This document shows positions 23,934-36,611 of a stretch of DNA of 64,000 bases, piece by piece; the first letter of the stretch is position 1; each line of letters opens with the position of its first letter. The translations under genes were made by a program, and so were the position numbers. The stretch is from Alisma plantago-aquatica (lineage: Eukaryota > Streptophyta > Magnoliopsida > Alismatales > Alismataceae), in contig OY856412.1 of assembly GCA_963693085.1 (NCBI GenBank), positions 1,408,570,694 to 1,408,634,693 of the forward strand, in the 5' to 3' direction. The notes beneath the pieces were generated by a model. That model saw only the letters and a list, made by a program, of their open reading frames with translations, was not told the origin of the DNA and searched no databases.

Positions 23934-26020
23934 TATTGGTATGTATGCCTAGAGAGCCAATCATATGATGATTGGATCGGCATATGTTCTGATTGAATTG
24001 ATAAATAACAAAGGCAAGCTTCCAATTTATTCTAGTTCAATCAATTATGAGATAAATGATAGAGCAGAATGAATGTCTAAAGAATGACAATACTCAATAA
24101 CATATGTCTTTGGGTTAAGGACCTGAACAATGACATCATACGAAAGCTAAGAGTATGTACATGCTTGTTAAGTCCCTAGTCGGATGTCATTGTGGAAGGA
24201 TGATAGAAAACAATGACACATCAAAACTAGAGTGTGTGTTGGTTGATGACAATGTCTCATTAATCATGATATATGATATCAAACCAAGCACACAGATACA
24301 TGTTGGAGAATAGTGTATCAGACAGACCCACATGAGAGTGACACATGGAACCTTGACATGGTAGTCATAATCATCTCTTATAGTGATGGTGGTGATTGTG
24401 ATTCTTAGACCTGAGGTCATTACACTCGTCGAATGTGATTGCGTACACTTTAACATCATCGAACACAGTCCTAAAACATGGGTTGTTATAAAGGTGATGA
24501 TTTGGTGACTTTGACACATTAGATAGACTATGAATGATAGAAATGGGATTTGTCCCTCCTAAGGGAGTATGATGTCCAGACCACTTGATAAGTGAGACTG
24601 AGAATAGCATGTGCATGCACATGTGAATCAATATATGATATTGAGTTCATACATATCTCAGACAGTCTACTACAGTTCAAGAAACATGTATGAATGTTGA
24701 AAGGATGACAACTCCATGCCTTGAGTTCATTCAGGATATCACAGACAAAGGAATTATACATTTGCTGGAACATAAATCACATACTGTAGGATTGAAAAGT
24801 TGTTCTCCAACTTTCCATATCACTTGGGTAGCACTGATGTGCAACTAGGCACAACTCTTTGCTTGTGATGTCATAAGCTAGTTATGGACATTCACTGCCA
24901 ATGTGACATGGGACCTATAGGGCCACCCACATAGAATTAACTTGGAGTTTATCCATGAATGATGTTTGGATTGATTACTAAAGTGTTTAGGTACTCAATT
25001 CAAAAATTAAATCAACAAACTTGACTCAGAATCATCAAGTTCAAGTGTTAAACCAACTAATTAGAGTGTTGGATTGATTGAGAACTGAATTGACTGAGTT
25101 CTGCACAATCTAGACCACCAACGGATTGGTTCACTGGGTGAACCGATCAGCTCATGGTCAATGGGATGACCGATTCAATCTAGTGAACTGATTGGTTCAA
25201 CTAGAACAAATGAGTAGTGTTGGGTTTCCCAGTTTGTGAGAAAAAGTTTCCTATTTTACAAGTCCAATTCGATTGGGACAAGAATTGATCTTCACACTAA
25301 TTTGAAACAAAATAGGAAACTCAATTGTAGGAAAGTCTATCTTGTGAACCGACAGGTTCAGTGAGTGAACCAATCGGTTCACACATCCAACCGACCAGTC
25401 CATAGTGAACCAACCGGTTTGCCTGCCATAGTGCAAATTATTCATGGAAAATTCAGACCCTTCTACTCCTACACAGACTGGGAAACCTAACCCTATCCTC
25501 TACTATAAATAGAGGGGTACATGAGGCCTATCTCTGTAAAGTTGTTGTCCTATCTGGTTTTGGTAACCAAGAGAGCCCGAGCAAGTGCCGCTCGAACAAG
25601 GAGGAGGCACAACAAGGGAAAGACAACTGCAGAACAACAACTGGTTGTGGGAGAGTGTGTTTGTGACTAGTATGCCAAGAGAAGGGGACAACTCTTTCTA
25701 GTATGTTCTTTAGGATGAATAGAGTTCCCAGTAGTCCGTGTGGACTATCTATAGAGGCGGGAGACTTCTTCCGCTCAGGAGGATGACATTCAACCGCAGT
25801 CTGGGTCAAGACTAGGAGCTTCACAGACACCATCAAAGATAGGTGGTTGAAGATCGCACTTGCTATGAGGTATAGTCACCGAGCAAGCCTCAGGACTATG
25901 TATAACTCGCAAAAACCATCCTTCCCATTACATAGATGTTGATGCGATCTGCTGGTTATGGGTTTATGATCAAGTAAAATTTTGTTTCTACTGCCTACTT
26001 CGACCACGTAAAATCCAACA
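23934..26020 (+). repeat. 5' LTR of copia-p, full length
   Basis: The 2087-bp LTR starts TATTGGTA and ends ATCCAACA. The start is supported by comparison with the copia-m 3' LTR, and the end by the PBS two bases on. The termini are therefore TA...CA rather than TG...CA. The part at 25110-25400 has many short inverted repeats of the GAACCGATCGGTTC type. The LTR lies head to head with 22338-23928. Confidence 0.8.
25504..25510 (+). promoter_or_regulatory. TATA box of the copia-p LTR
   Basis: TATAAAT in the context CTCTAC-TATAAATAGAGGGG. It is conserved in the copia-m 5' LTR at 22931-22938. Confidence 0.6.
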
Positions 26021-26021
26021 G

Positions 26022-26033
26022 TGGTATCAGAGC
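26022..26033 (+). promoter_or_regulatory. Primer binding site of copia-p
   Basis: TGGTATCAGAGC, complementary to the initiator tRNA-Met 3' end, one base after the LTR. Confidence 0.85.
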
Positions 26034-27387
26034 TACATCAATACTCTATATTTTGGGATAATCGATGTGATTGGATTTTGGTTTTACCATCTTTTATTTA
26101 TTGTATACAATTTGAATATTTAAATGACTAATGTGAATATCCAATTAATACCACATTATCCCAAACTAATATATACATATATGATATGGTATATATGCAA
26201 TCAATACGTGTCACCCTAAAATAGTTTTGATGGTGGATGTGTAGCATGGTTATGGCCTATAAACCCTATGTGCATGTGTGTTGTTGGTTATGGTTGTTTG
26301 CATCTCAGTCTGTGCATCGATCCCTCTTCTTCTATTCTAAATGTAACTCGAGATAACTCCAGATTCTCTTCTACCTTTGCTTGCCTCATTTGTAACTTGA
26401 GGTTTCACAAAGATTATGTAAAATAGAAGTAGCTTTATTTCTTGCTATGACAAAGACTGAAGATGACCACTTGATGGACCGAGACGACCGATTGAGGAGC
26501 AGTTGGTGGACCGATTAGAAGCCCAGACGATCGGATGAGCCGACCATCTGGAGGAGCCAGACGACTGGCTAGAGAAGACTAACCGACCAGCCAAGAGGCG
26601 AGTCGACCAGTTCAAAGGTTGAACCAGTCAACCCATATTGGCAAGCATAAATGTTCATCAATAACATGTTGCATGTGAAGTAAAACTTAGATGACCATAG
26701 TTCCTTTTGGCTCCAAGGAACTATAATAGGATGGCCATAATCATCGTTTTATCGTTATTGCATGTTTTCATTTCTGGGATATAGCATGTATACGATACAA
26801 ACTATATATGTGGTGGTTGGATACATATATGCATATATAAACATATTAAAACCCCTCGACAAACATATTAAGTTGAAGATGCCTTCCAAAAGTGCCACAC
26901 ATTAAAATCTTGATCGACTAAGTGTGGGCATGCCTTCACGTGGTGCACTGTCTATCTCATGGAAGTGTGATGGTGAATATGTGGGTCTGCCTTCGTAGGG
27001 TGCATATTCATTGTGTTGGCTTTTGGGTTGGACTTAACAAGGTGACCTTGATCGGATCAAGTACCTTGAGGCATAAAGATGAACATGGAAAGGTGAGACA
27101 TCTACCAAGAGTTGCATATGATGCAATTAGCAAAGGTTGCCTACCAGAAAGACTCTTGTTCTGGATGACATCCCTATCTAGTCCATGGCTTAGATGAAAT
27201 TAGGATCTTGTTCACTAGAAGGTTGTACACTGCAATCTTTCAAATTGATAATGGGGTTTATCAATTTGAGATAAAATAGTGAGAAGTGAACATTAATTAA
27301 AGACCTAATTAAATATCATCAATTTCCAAATCAAATCAAATCAAAAGAGTTTTGGACTAAAATTTCAAATTTCCTTTTATAGAATAA
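26034..27387 (+). other. Leader of copia-p between PBS and gag
   Basis: Untranslated leader with no supported gene. It contains a block of GACGACCGA/CCGACCA-type repeats at about 26456-26640, shared in reverse orientation with copia-m (21700-21935). A 91-codon frame at 26922-27197 has no recognisable family. Confidence 0.5.
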
Positions 27388-28230
27388 ATGGATACCAACA
27401 ACAATCACTTTTCATTACGATCGGTCCTTGAGAAGGACAAGCTAAATGGGAACAACTTCCACGACTGGTTTAGGATGTTCATAATCGTTCTCACACAAGA
27501 GCGAAAGCTCTATGTCCTAGATACACCAAAGCTAGAAGAACCCGCTCCCACCACACCAAAGGCTGATACTGAGGATGCCATTGATGTGAAGTGCTTGATG
27601 TTGTGCTCAATGAACTATGAGTTGTAGAGACAACATGAGAACATGGGCATCATTGAGATGGTTCAACATCTGAAGAACATGTATCAAGACTAGGCATGAC
27701 AAGAGAGATATGATGTCTCCAAAGAACTGTTCAAGTGTGTCATGACAGAAGGAGATCCATTAGGCCCTCACACACTCAAGATGATTGGGTATGTGGAGAA
27801 CCTAACTCGACTGGGATTCCCTCTGAGCCAAGAGTTGGCTACTGATGTGATACTGCAATCGTTTCCAGAATCCTACTGTCAGTTTGTGATGAACTACAAC
27901 ATGAACAACTTTTACAGGCCACTGACAGAGTTGTTGGGCATGTTGAGGACAGCTGAGGCACAGATGAAGAAAGAAAAAGCCAAATATGTGATGATGATCA
28001 GCAGAAAGAAGGGAAAGTTTAAAGGCAAGGGCAAAGCAAAGAAAGGTTCTAATGCTAGCCAGCAACCCAAGTCATATTCAACATTCAAAGCCAAGGGAGG
28101 GGTGAACAAGGGAGGAAAATGTCACCGTTGTCATGAGCCAGGACATTGGAAGAGAAATTGCCCTCTCTACATAGATGAACTAAAGAAGAAGGAGGGGATG
28201 AAAGTCTCCACCTCAGGTATCATGAAATAA
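27388..28230 (+). pseudogene. Broken copia gag of copia-p
   Basis: The frame opens MDTNNNHFSLRSVLEKDKLN and keeps one reading phase over about 281 codons, but two in-frame TAG stops interrupt it (27625-27627 and near 27692). The second half reads as a copia gag: a helical capsid part with GFPLSQELATDVILQSFPES, a lysine-rich linker, and a complete CCHC zinc knuckle CHRCHEPGHWKRNC near the C-terminus. The capsid would package element RNA in the cytoplasm. Apart from the two stops the frame is well kept, so decay is moderate. Confidence 0.85.
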
Positions 28231-28791
28231 ACTTAAAATGCTTCTTTATCTTAGGTATATGATACCAAGATATAGATTTGACATATATGATGTGAAGGAT
28301 CTGAAAAGAAGTGATGGCTTTTATGAAAGGACCAACAAGGAACACTCAGCAACATTGGAGCAAGGATTGCTACCATAGATAGAAGTACCTTTTAGGTTTT
28401 TTCAGCCCAAAGGGCATGTAATAGATCTATGAACTGCTATTTCGTTTTGCTAAAAAATAGAAACATTTTATTTCTGCATCTTGCAATGACAAGGATGTCT
28501 ATCAATAAAGTTCATGTTTCAATTTCAAAGATATGATCTTAAATGGTGATGCCTTATTTATCTTGTGGTACTTGGTATGCATGAGATAAAATAATACCTA
28601 AAAGTTATTGATGTCTCAAACAAGAAATCAGCATTATCATCTAAATAAATGAATGAGAAATTCATCTCTAGGTTCCATGTTGATGGATAAACTAGACTCT
28701 CTTGGTTAATGAACCATTAAGATATATGAATGACTTGTTTATTGGGCATGATGACAAGTCAATCTTCACTAGATGTAGTGGGAGAATGACT
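28231..28791 (+). pseudogene. Start of copia-p pol, truncated by CACTA-1
   Basis: By position this holds the protease and integrase start of pol. Only short frames remain. Its last bases, around 28765-28790, correspond to copia-m at about 19456, which shows that CACTA-1 landed inside an existing copia element. Confidence 0.45.
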
Positions 28792-29190
28792 CACTAGTAC
28801 ATATATCACCTTTAGCATCAGTTAACTATGACTTTCACAGTTAGTTTCCAAGCGACACCCAAGTGGGTGACACTAAATGTAGACACCTTCAGCATCAATT
28901 TCATAACCGACGCCACAAAGCTGTCCCCCAATTTGCAAACCCAAAAAATGCACCAGTAGGGTGCAATATACGTCAGTTTTTTAGTCATAACTGACGCCAC
29001 ATCCCCATCCCAAAACAAAATTGGCCCCAAGTTAGACCATAGGCGTCAGTTAGCAACATAAAACCAACTCCGTTGACCTAAAATTTATGACAGTACCAAA
29101 TAGTAACCAACACCATTAGGGGATAAAGACGTCAGTTAGCTATTAATCATCGACGAGTTAAGTTTTTGTTGTCAGTTTATTTTTTAACCG
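28792..29190 (-). repeat. Terminus and subterminal repeats of CACTA-1
   Basis: After the TIR come degenerate GCGTCAGTT and ACCGACGCC motifs (near 28815, 28912, 28973, 29041, 29130) in alternating orientation, resembling the clean arrays of CACTA-2. In En/Spm such repeats bind the element's own DNA-binding protein. Confidence 0.7.
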
Positions 29191-29257
29191 ACAACTATGT
29201 TTTGTTTTTTTCTTATCAGCTTGCAGGCTTACTATCTGGCTGGTCAACAGGATGTAG

Positions 29258-29287
29258 AACCTGCAGTTCAGTTCTGAACTACAGGTT
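29258..29287. terminator. Conserved hairpin after the CACTA-1 second gene
   Basis: A short hairpin with AACCTGCAGTTCAG and CTGAACTACAGGTT arms around a two-base loop. CACTA-2 has a near-identical hairpin at 47011-47042, also between its second gene and its subterminal array. The location suggests a role at the transcript 3' end or in protein binding; this is inferred. Confidence 0.4.
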
Positions 29288-29733
29288 TACATCATCCATT
29301 GATTTCAGCCAACAACATGCCACAAACCTTTATAACCACACATTTATAAGCACATTTCATATGATTTATAAGGATGGACAATTAATATGGAATGATTCAC
29401 ACACATGTATAAGAACATTTCATATGATTTCATCACACACATGTATAAGCACATTTCATATGATTTCATCACACATATGTAGAAACATGTAGTTCCATTT
29501 CATTCTTCCATTTCATATTCACAAACATGTAGCAACCTGCAGTTCCATTCATTTCATCTCTTTTCACATTCAGACACATGTAGAAACATTCATGTATTCA
29601 TCATCACACACATATGTATTATAGATAAGAGAATTCAAAAAAATTCATTCAGACATGTATATATAAGTGTGTCTTTCAAAGTTTAACATGTCATCAAATA
29701 CATAAATAATTATGACAACAATGTTTAAAAATA

Positions 29734-32700
29734 TCATTCTTTATCATTATCATCATCATCATTGCCATCAATATTCCAATGATAATAAAAAATTCCCACT
29801 ACTTGTAAGGCTTTTGCCCATTGTTCTCTTACATCATTTAATTCTTCCATCGTATACATCTAAAAATGTTTCACCAGTAGTGAAGTTACTGGTTTTAAAC
29901 ACATACAAAGAGAATGACGTATATAAAACATTAATAATATATAATAAGATTGATATATATCATATTATCTAGTGAGACTATATATAATACCTATTGTATG
30001 GTATCAATTTCCATTGTAGCATGTTTGATAATTAGGTCCATATATCGCATCACATAGTATGCACATGCCCAGCCATTGTTTTGTTTAGCACACTATAAAT
30101 TGAAACATACAAAATGTTAACAAATACAAACAAGCATAGTTTGCATAAATAATATATACATTGGAGTTAGGAAATTAGTTTCACATTCTCCCAAAGTAAC
30201 GGTTTCTTTGTCTTGGCCATTTTTCCTCCAGCTTTTTTGAATGCTTTTAAAGCACTACATGTTAATGTAACACATTAAATTCCATTATTAAATAATAATG
30301 TAATAATAGATGTTAACAAATATAAAATATGAAAGATTTCTCATGTGAATAATGGCCTTTTCATTGAGTGTCCATATAATGAGTCTAATTCCTTCCCTAC
30401 ATGTTAATGTAACACCTTTAAATTGAATTATTAAATAATGATGTAATAATAGATGTTAACAGATATAAAATATGAAAGATTTCTCACGTGAATAATGGCC
30501 TTTTCATTGAGTGTCCATATAATGAGTCAAATTCCTTCCCCGAAGGATCTAGATAATAAATAGTCCACATCTTGGGGACAATAATCAGTAACTCCCAATG
30601 CCTACCACTAGAGTTAAAAAAGTTAAAAATCAATAACTCAAAATCCACAACAAAAATGTAATTTTCTTAAGTCCAAATTATAAGCAAAGAAAACTTAACA
30701 TTGAATGGAGCTATTATCACCAACTTCTTTTTTGTACCAAAATAATTAAAAGCGGCAGAGCAGTATGAGGTAACTGATGAAGGCTCTTTATCTATGAGAC
30801 TGATTAAATATGGAACTAGAAATCCCACATGGGAAAATGAATTTTTTTTACAGATCGTGTGTAAGTTGCTGCAAAACATGTAATACATATGCATTAATAT
30901 ATAAAAAACCAGATCACCGTATATAAACAAGGTATATGAATATATGGACAAGATCTCGCCATATCCATAGCTCTATCATAGATGTATTCAGCCAATCATA
31001 ATGAAACAACTCCAAAATATCTTGTATAAATATTTTGTTATCGTATGTTGTGCCTGTAGCTTCCACCGGAATAGAAACATTTATAGGAGAATTAGGGTCA
31101 TGTTCGCCTATCCATACTGTCATACCCTTACAATTAGGACCTAACGAGTTGTATAGGTCCCTTGGAAGCCAACTAGGTACTTCAGGAGGGGGTGGAGGTG
31201 GAGGTCGAGTTGTAGCAGGTTTCTTCCTTTTGACCTATATATATAATTTCAGATCAATTGACTAGCTCATATATACACGCTAAAAAATTAACGTAATGTA
31301 AATTTACCATACAATAGCAGTATAGACGACACCTGCTTCGGGCCACAATATCCCTCCGCCTTCTTCTTCATCAAGCATTTCAGAATCTGGGTGGGCATAT
31401 GGAAATGGAAGATGCATCCACTGGTGGAGTACAAGTCTCGGGTTCACACAAACTGCACCATCTGGTACTGGAGTGCCATGAAACATGTCCCTTGGAAGGG
31501 ATGGGTAAGCCTCAGCCTCTCAACGATAAATTCTTTTCTTTTTAGACGGCATGGCTTCAACCCCTACAAATTTATGTAAAGTATATTATATACATATATA
31601 CATAAACATATCATCTTGAAAAGACTAGCTACTATGTCATAAAAATACTTATAGCAGATGTGCTAGGTGGTGGGTCTACATGATTATACCTAACCACCTC
31701 TACAGTAGGAGAAGATCGGGTTGCCACATGTATTGTCTGAGTGGCAGTAAGAGACACCTAACACTTTCTCATTACTTCATGGACTCTCCTATTAATTAAC
31801 TCATCTACCAATACATGGACAAAAGAAACGCTAGCTATTTATTATTGAATTCTCTTTTGCAATACCATTCTAAAAAAAGAATAGGTTACCTCAGCTTTTG
31901 AAAATCCCACTTTTGGGACATGTTTGCGCTGTGATGGCCCAAAGAATGCTTTTATGCCCACACCAACGCTTGCACCCCTAACACGTCCAGGATGTTTTGG
32001 GTTACCAAGAGAAACTGTCAATTCATCCCTTGTGCCCTCAGGGATGAACTCGCCTTGCTTCCTCTGCTTGTGAAGCTCCCGCTAATCGCCATCAATAGAA
32101 ATTGGTAAGTAAACATAATAATCAATATCGATTGCTCTGAGAGTTGAATTTTACCATTTTTGCAGCCGCCTCAGTAGTTGTGGGTTTGGTTATATCTCCT
32201 TTCTTGTTTTGCCTCCCAGCTATCCACACAGTATAGTGAGGCAGAGGTGCGAGAGTGACAGTAGAGGACTCCCCGGTCTCCTGAGTAGCAGTAGACTCAG
32301 CATCATCAGCAACCTGTAGTCTTTGGCGAACGCCTGCATAGCCTTTTGGACCCATCGTGTGGTCATGCACATTCAATGCACGCCTTGCTCTTTGAGCATC
32401 GCTGATAGCCTTGTTAGTAAGCACATTGATTTGGTTAGTAACAATAAATGTCAATCTTGAATAGATGAATACATAAGAATGTATATTAATTAAATTAGGA
32501 GTGGCGCTTAATACCTTGAATTCATCAATTTTTCTTTTAGCAACAAAATCCTCCCATTCATTGGGGTCCAGGTAGTTACATTTCTCAGTGGCTGACTTCT
32601 TCCTCTTCTCAACATCTCGTATGAAATCACGGGTGAGATTTCTTCTATAGTTCCTTAGGAACCTCCCACAATGCTGCATCACACATTTATAATGTATGCT

Positions 32701-33248
32701 TTCATCCAGTTAAAATATACTCTACAAAATTTCATATATTTAACTAGTATCCTAAAAATTAGTAATCTGCAAAATAGAATTGCAAATAATAATAACTCAT
32801 GCATTGTTCCTTCCATACTAAGTCTTTCTTCCCCTTAGGAACTTTATGCCAATATTCTACATTAGGACTACAATGGCTATGAGTAAGAACCCCAAGATAT
32901 GAAATAAACGAGTTGCGGTTCACTCCAACTGAATTTCATGCATTATCAAAATCCATAGCCAGTTTGGGTCCATTGCCCTTTTTTTGTAGTAACTTGTTCA
33001 TCATAGTGATGCCCCTCACTTTTTCAAATTTTTTTTGCTTCTCATCAAGTGCCCCAAGTTCTTCAGGGGGTACATCATCAACCTAAAATTTAACCCAAAA
33101 AAAACACACTTACAGGATATAACTTATAAATGGACATATAGATAGAAATATAGGATATATTTTAAAAAGTTACATTGTGAGGCACCGCATTGATATCCTC
33201 ACCCACACGGTAATCATCATCACAGTCATCATACTCATGCTCAACCAT
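29734..33248 (-). pseudogene. Decayed Ulp1-protease-type second gene of CACTA-1
   Basis: Exon by exon this matches the second gene of CACTA-2. It starts at 33248 right after a 3' splice site (TTTCAG) and includes the 'VHDHTMGPKGYAGVRQRL' exon (about 32400-32310), a DUF8039-like exon (about 31490-31304), and Ulp1-like exons that still carry GRHWELL and YYLDP (about 30600-30550) and a WACAYYV cysteine motif (about 30060). Breaks: an in-frame TGA at about 32939 in exon 2, a frameshift in the last exon, and a 142-bp tandem duplication inside the catalytic part. No functional product is expected. Confidence 0.75.
30255..30539. repeat. 142-bp tandem duplication in the CACTA-1 Ulp1-type gene
   Basis: 30255-30396 and 30397-30539 are near-identical copies covering the 3' half of one exon plus adjacent intron. 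CACTA-2 has a single copy, so the duplication arose in CACTA-1. Confidence 0.85.
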
Positions 33249-33360
33249 CTGAAATTGTCATTAAAAAATCAAACATTTAACATTTAACATAACTAGAAGA
33301 TAATAAAACGTTGTAAAAGTTCACATTCAGAAAAATAAAACATATAAAAAAAACATGCCT

Positions 33361-34992
33361 CTAATACTGTGATCTTTTATCAATTAACATTCCTTCGGTG
33401 TGATTTCTACGCACATACAAGTCATCGTTAGATTCAATATGTGGTGGTGTTGGCAACCCAACTGAGAATGGACTCGAGTCATCATACTTATCATAGTACT
33501 CTTCTTCATCTATAGGATCTTCAATGAACTATCTTTTACCATGAAGAACAACCAACCATTTATCATTTGCAGGATCATCGATATAAAATACTTGTTTCAC
33601 CTGTGATGCCAATATTAATGGTTCACCCTTCTCGCCAATCTTTTCAAAGTTCACTAATGTGAAACCCAATTCATCCACTATAACTCCTTTGATGTTATCA
33701 ACCCAATTACATTTAAAGAGCGGAATTTTGAAATCTACGTAGTCAAACTCCCATATGTCTTCAATGACACTGTAATATGACATTTTAGCTTCACGTGGAC
33801 TCTTGTCCTTTAAACTTGCAAAAAACAATGAAGATGCTTGAAGGGTGACCCCACTGTTTTGGATGACGCTCTTATCATCTTGACGCTTTGTGTAATATGA
33901 GAACCCATTTATGTCAAACCCTTCATAAGACATAAAATTCAATTTTAGTTTAAAGGTGAGGCATTTGATATTTTTAGCAAGATTATTTAGTGTTAGAGAT
34001 AGTTGATGTAAGACTTTATCTTCAAACCACTTAATAAATATCTTGTTATGCTCTCTAGCAAGCCACATTCAATTGACTCGAGGATATTGTTTCTTGATGA
34101 AATTGGTATGTTCCTCGATATAAACACTCACTTCGTCGACGTTGTGTAAAATATACAAGTGAGCTTGTTCCAACTACTCATGGCTGATTACTTTCATCCG
34201 TGATCCCAAAATTCCTTTGCCAAAATACTCCTCAATATTCTTGTCATTAACATGAGCATCATTACCACTCAGAAAGTCATTGCAAAAATCCATAACCTCT
34301 CTCACCACATAACCCTCCATAATACTTCCTTCAGGCCGATAACGGTTTCAAACATCACCTTTAAAAACACTGATGTATTGTTCAAAGGGATATATCCAAT
34401 GGAAGAAAACTGATCCCAACATTTTCACTTCCCTAGTCAAGTGGACAACAAGATGTACCACGATATCAAAGAACGAAGGAGGAAAATACATCTCAAGATG
34501 ACATAGGGTAACAACCACTGCTCTTTGTAACTTATCGAGAGTATCATGATCAATAACTTTGTTACACAGACTGTTGAAAAAGAAACAAAGTCTGGTGATT
34601 GCAAACCTTACATGCTTCGATAGTATAGATCGAATTGCCACGGGCAATATTTTTTGCATTAGATTGTGACAATCATGAGATTTAAGACCTATCAACTTCA
34701 GATCTTACATTGATACCAATCTACAGATGTTGAATGAGTAACCCTGTGGCACCTTAACATTTACCAAGCAATAGCAAAAAGCTTTCTTCTCCTTTCTAGA
34801 CAATGTGTAACAAGCAAGAGGTAAGTATGTTCTCTGATCACTACAAACTACTTATATTAATTTTTTCCTTATTCGCATTTCACGTAGGTCCATTCTAGAT
34901 TTTATCCCATATTTAGTCTTACCTGGTATATTCAACAGAGTACCAATGATGATATCACTTACATTTTTCTCCACGTACATGACATCGATACA
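33361..34992 (-). pseudogene. Decayed TNP2 transposase of CACTA-1, C-terminal half
   Basis: The fragment aligns with TNP2 of CACTA-2 from 'CIDVM' to its end. It keeps the full DUF4218 motif MYFPPSFFDI...HL...GSVFF.W.YPFE (about 34535-34380), which CACTA-2 lacks, and a DUF4216-like C-terminal part (34068-33529). Several in-frame stops occur, including a TAG at 33529 where CACTA-2 has a glutamine codon. The N-terminal half is missing because the Athila-type element splits the gene and unrelated DNA follows it. Confidence 0.85.
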
Positions 34993-36611
34993 TGACGTGT
35001 ATTTTACTACGCGCTTAAATGCAAGTATACACATCGAGTAATATAGGCCTTGTGAGGCCCGAGTCGAACTCAGGGATACGTGAACTATTGGAGACTTCTA
35101 CTAACTAATCGCAATCAGCTAGACCGATTAACAAAGTAGGGTTTTGTTGTTCAAATTAAAAATAAAATAAAAATCAAACAAAGAAAACAATCGATTAAAG
35201 GTTAATTTAATCAATTCAAAAGGATATCTTTAGGATGGCGGTTTCACCGCGGGTCAACATTGTATTAAGTTTCATATAATTCCTCACACTTCTCTCTCTA
35301 TCCGGGTAGTGGCCTGAAAACAGAATTACCCACTGTCGTGGTGTAATTCACTACTTAGATTTAGGTTGATTCCACCGTCGTAGTAATCATTCCCCTAAAC
35401 TAAGTGCATTAAAAACGGTCTCTCAGTTCCCACCATTAATTTTACAACTCCTTTGTTAAGGGTTTTATTAATTAATGTAGAATTCGTCTCTTTTCAACTG
35501 TTAATCCTTCTGTCGAAGTGATTAAGGGCATTTAGTTATTATTATGGTGATCAAGCATAACAATAGAAATGGAGAAAACGAATCTATACCACGGATTTGA
35601 GAGAAAAATATGAATTATTGATATAAAAATGTCATACAATGCATTCCCGGGCTACTCCCGGTCCTAAAGATTGAGGGTTTTAGCCTCTCATGTTCATCTC
35701 ACACGAATACATGGTAGAAATTGGGGAATTCATAAGAAAAACGGGAAATAAATGGGAAAACCCCTGAACGGAGAAGAACCGGTGGATCCTTGGCATAGAA
35801 CACGAGCTTCCCCCGCCTGTCGGTGGTGGAAATCGTCTTCGGCAGCGTCCGAATCACCCGGGATAAGCTTCTCGGCCTCCGTTCTCCTTTCTCTCCTCCT
35901 CGGCACTCGTGCAATCCAAAAATGAGATGATCTTCACGTCTGGGCGGCCGTCATTAGGTATAAGTCCCTAATTAGGTCGTCAAATAACAACAGCCGTCCG
36001 ATCGAGATCAAAACAAATCCAACGCATATCTGCCGGCGTTGATACCATAGACGCGGGTCGATGGTATCGACCTGGCGGATTAGCGACAGCTTTCCTTTCT
36101 TTTATTCTGAGCGCCTGTGGTGATCTCGATACCATCGACTTGTGTGTCGATGGTATCGACTCCTTTAGCGTCGGTTGTTGTCGTTTAGCGACGCTGTAGC
36201 TCCCCTTGTGTCGATGGCATCGACTTGGGTCGATAGTATCGACAGTTTCCTCGCCAGAAACTTGAAGGGATCTCGATACCATCGACTTAGGTGTCGATGG
36301 TATCGACTATGTATTGCTCTTCTCGGCTGACAACCTGTGGGTTGGTCGATGGTATCGACTTCCGTCGATGGTATCGACGGAAGCAGATACTTGTTTTTCC
36401 TGAAATTTCACAACAAGACCAAGTAAATCCACACAATTTATAATAAGATGATAAATAATGCTCAAAATAGTAAAACAAAGGGGATTTGATATAATATGAT
36501 GGCAAAGACCAAATTAAGTGAATTATGCAATATTATCCATAAAAATGAGTAATTAGAGCACAAAACACATATGAAATAGGTCTATAAATGCGACTCAAAA
36601 TCATCGCATCA
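34993..36611 (-). repeat. 3' LTR of the Athila-type element
   Basis: On the plus strand it starts TGACGTG and ends GCATCA. The U3 side (right) has a cluster of GTCGATGGTATCGAC motifs at 36032-36379. The small open frames in it recur in the other LTR and are not treated as genes. Confidence 0.95.
36032..36379. repeat. GTCGAT-GGT-ATCGAC motif cluster in U3 of the 3' LTR
   Basis: Ten copies of GTCGATRGYATCGAC or its reverse complement form five inverted or direct pairs (36032-36071, 36127-36161, 36211-36243, 36274-36308, 36344-36379). The same cluster is at 57727-58074 in the other LTR, and a related one lies upstream of the third ORF. Confidence 0.9.

Larger units (their letters stand above)
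23934..28791 (+). mobile_element. Ty1/copia retrotransposon copia-p, 5' half
   Basis: Same family as copia-m but in opposite orientation, inserted in its 5' LTR. Order: 5' LTR (23934-26020), PBS (26022-26033), leader, broken gag (27388-28230), start of pol (to 28791). CACTA-1 interrupts it at 28792, so the rest of pol and the 3' LTR are outside the window or lost. The 5 bases before the LTR are AACAT; the matching duplicate cannot be checked. Confidence 0.8.
28792..34992 (-). mobile_element. CACTA-1 transposon, 3' part (interrupted by Athila)
   Basis: The terminus at 28792 reads CACTAGTACATATATCACC. Inside come a subterminal region, a conserved hairpin, a decayed Ulp1-type gene (29734-33248) and a decayed TNP2 gene (33361-34992), all on the minus strand and in the same order and spacing as in CACTA-2. 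TNP2 is cut at 34992 by the Athila-type LTR element. The 5' half and the right terminus of CACTA-1 are not found in the window. Confidence 0.85.

Noticed and set aside
35980..36505. Small proteins with RYHR/IPST/MVST repeats in the Athila LTRs and at 50228-50865
   Set aside because: They are translations of the GTCGATGGTATCGAC motif clusters in several frames and on both strands.
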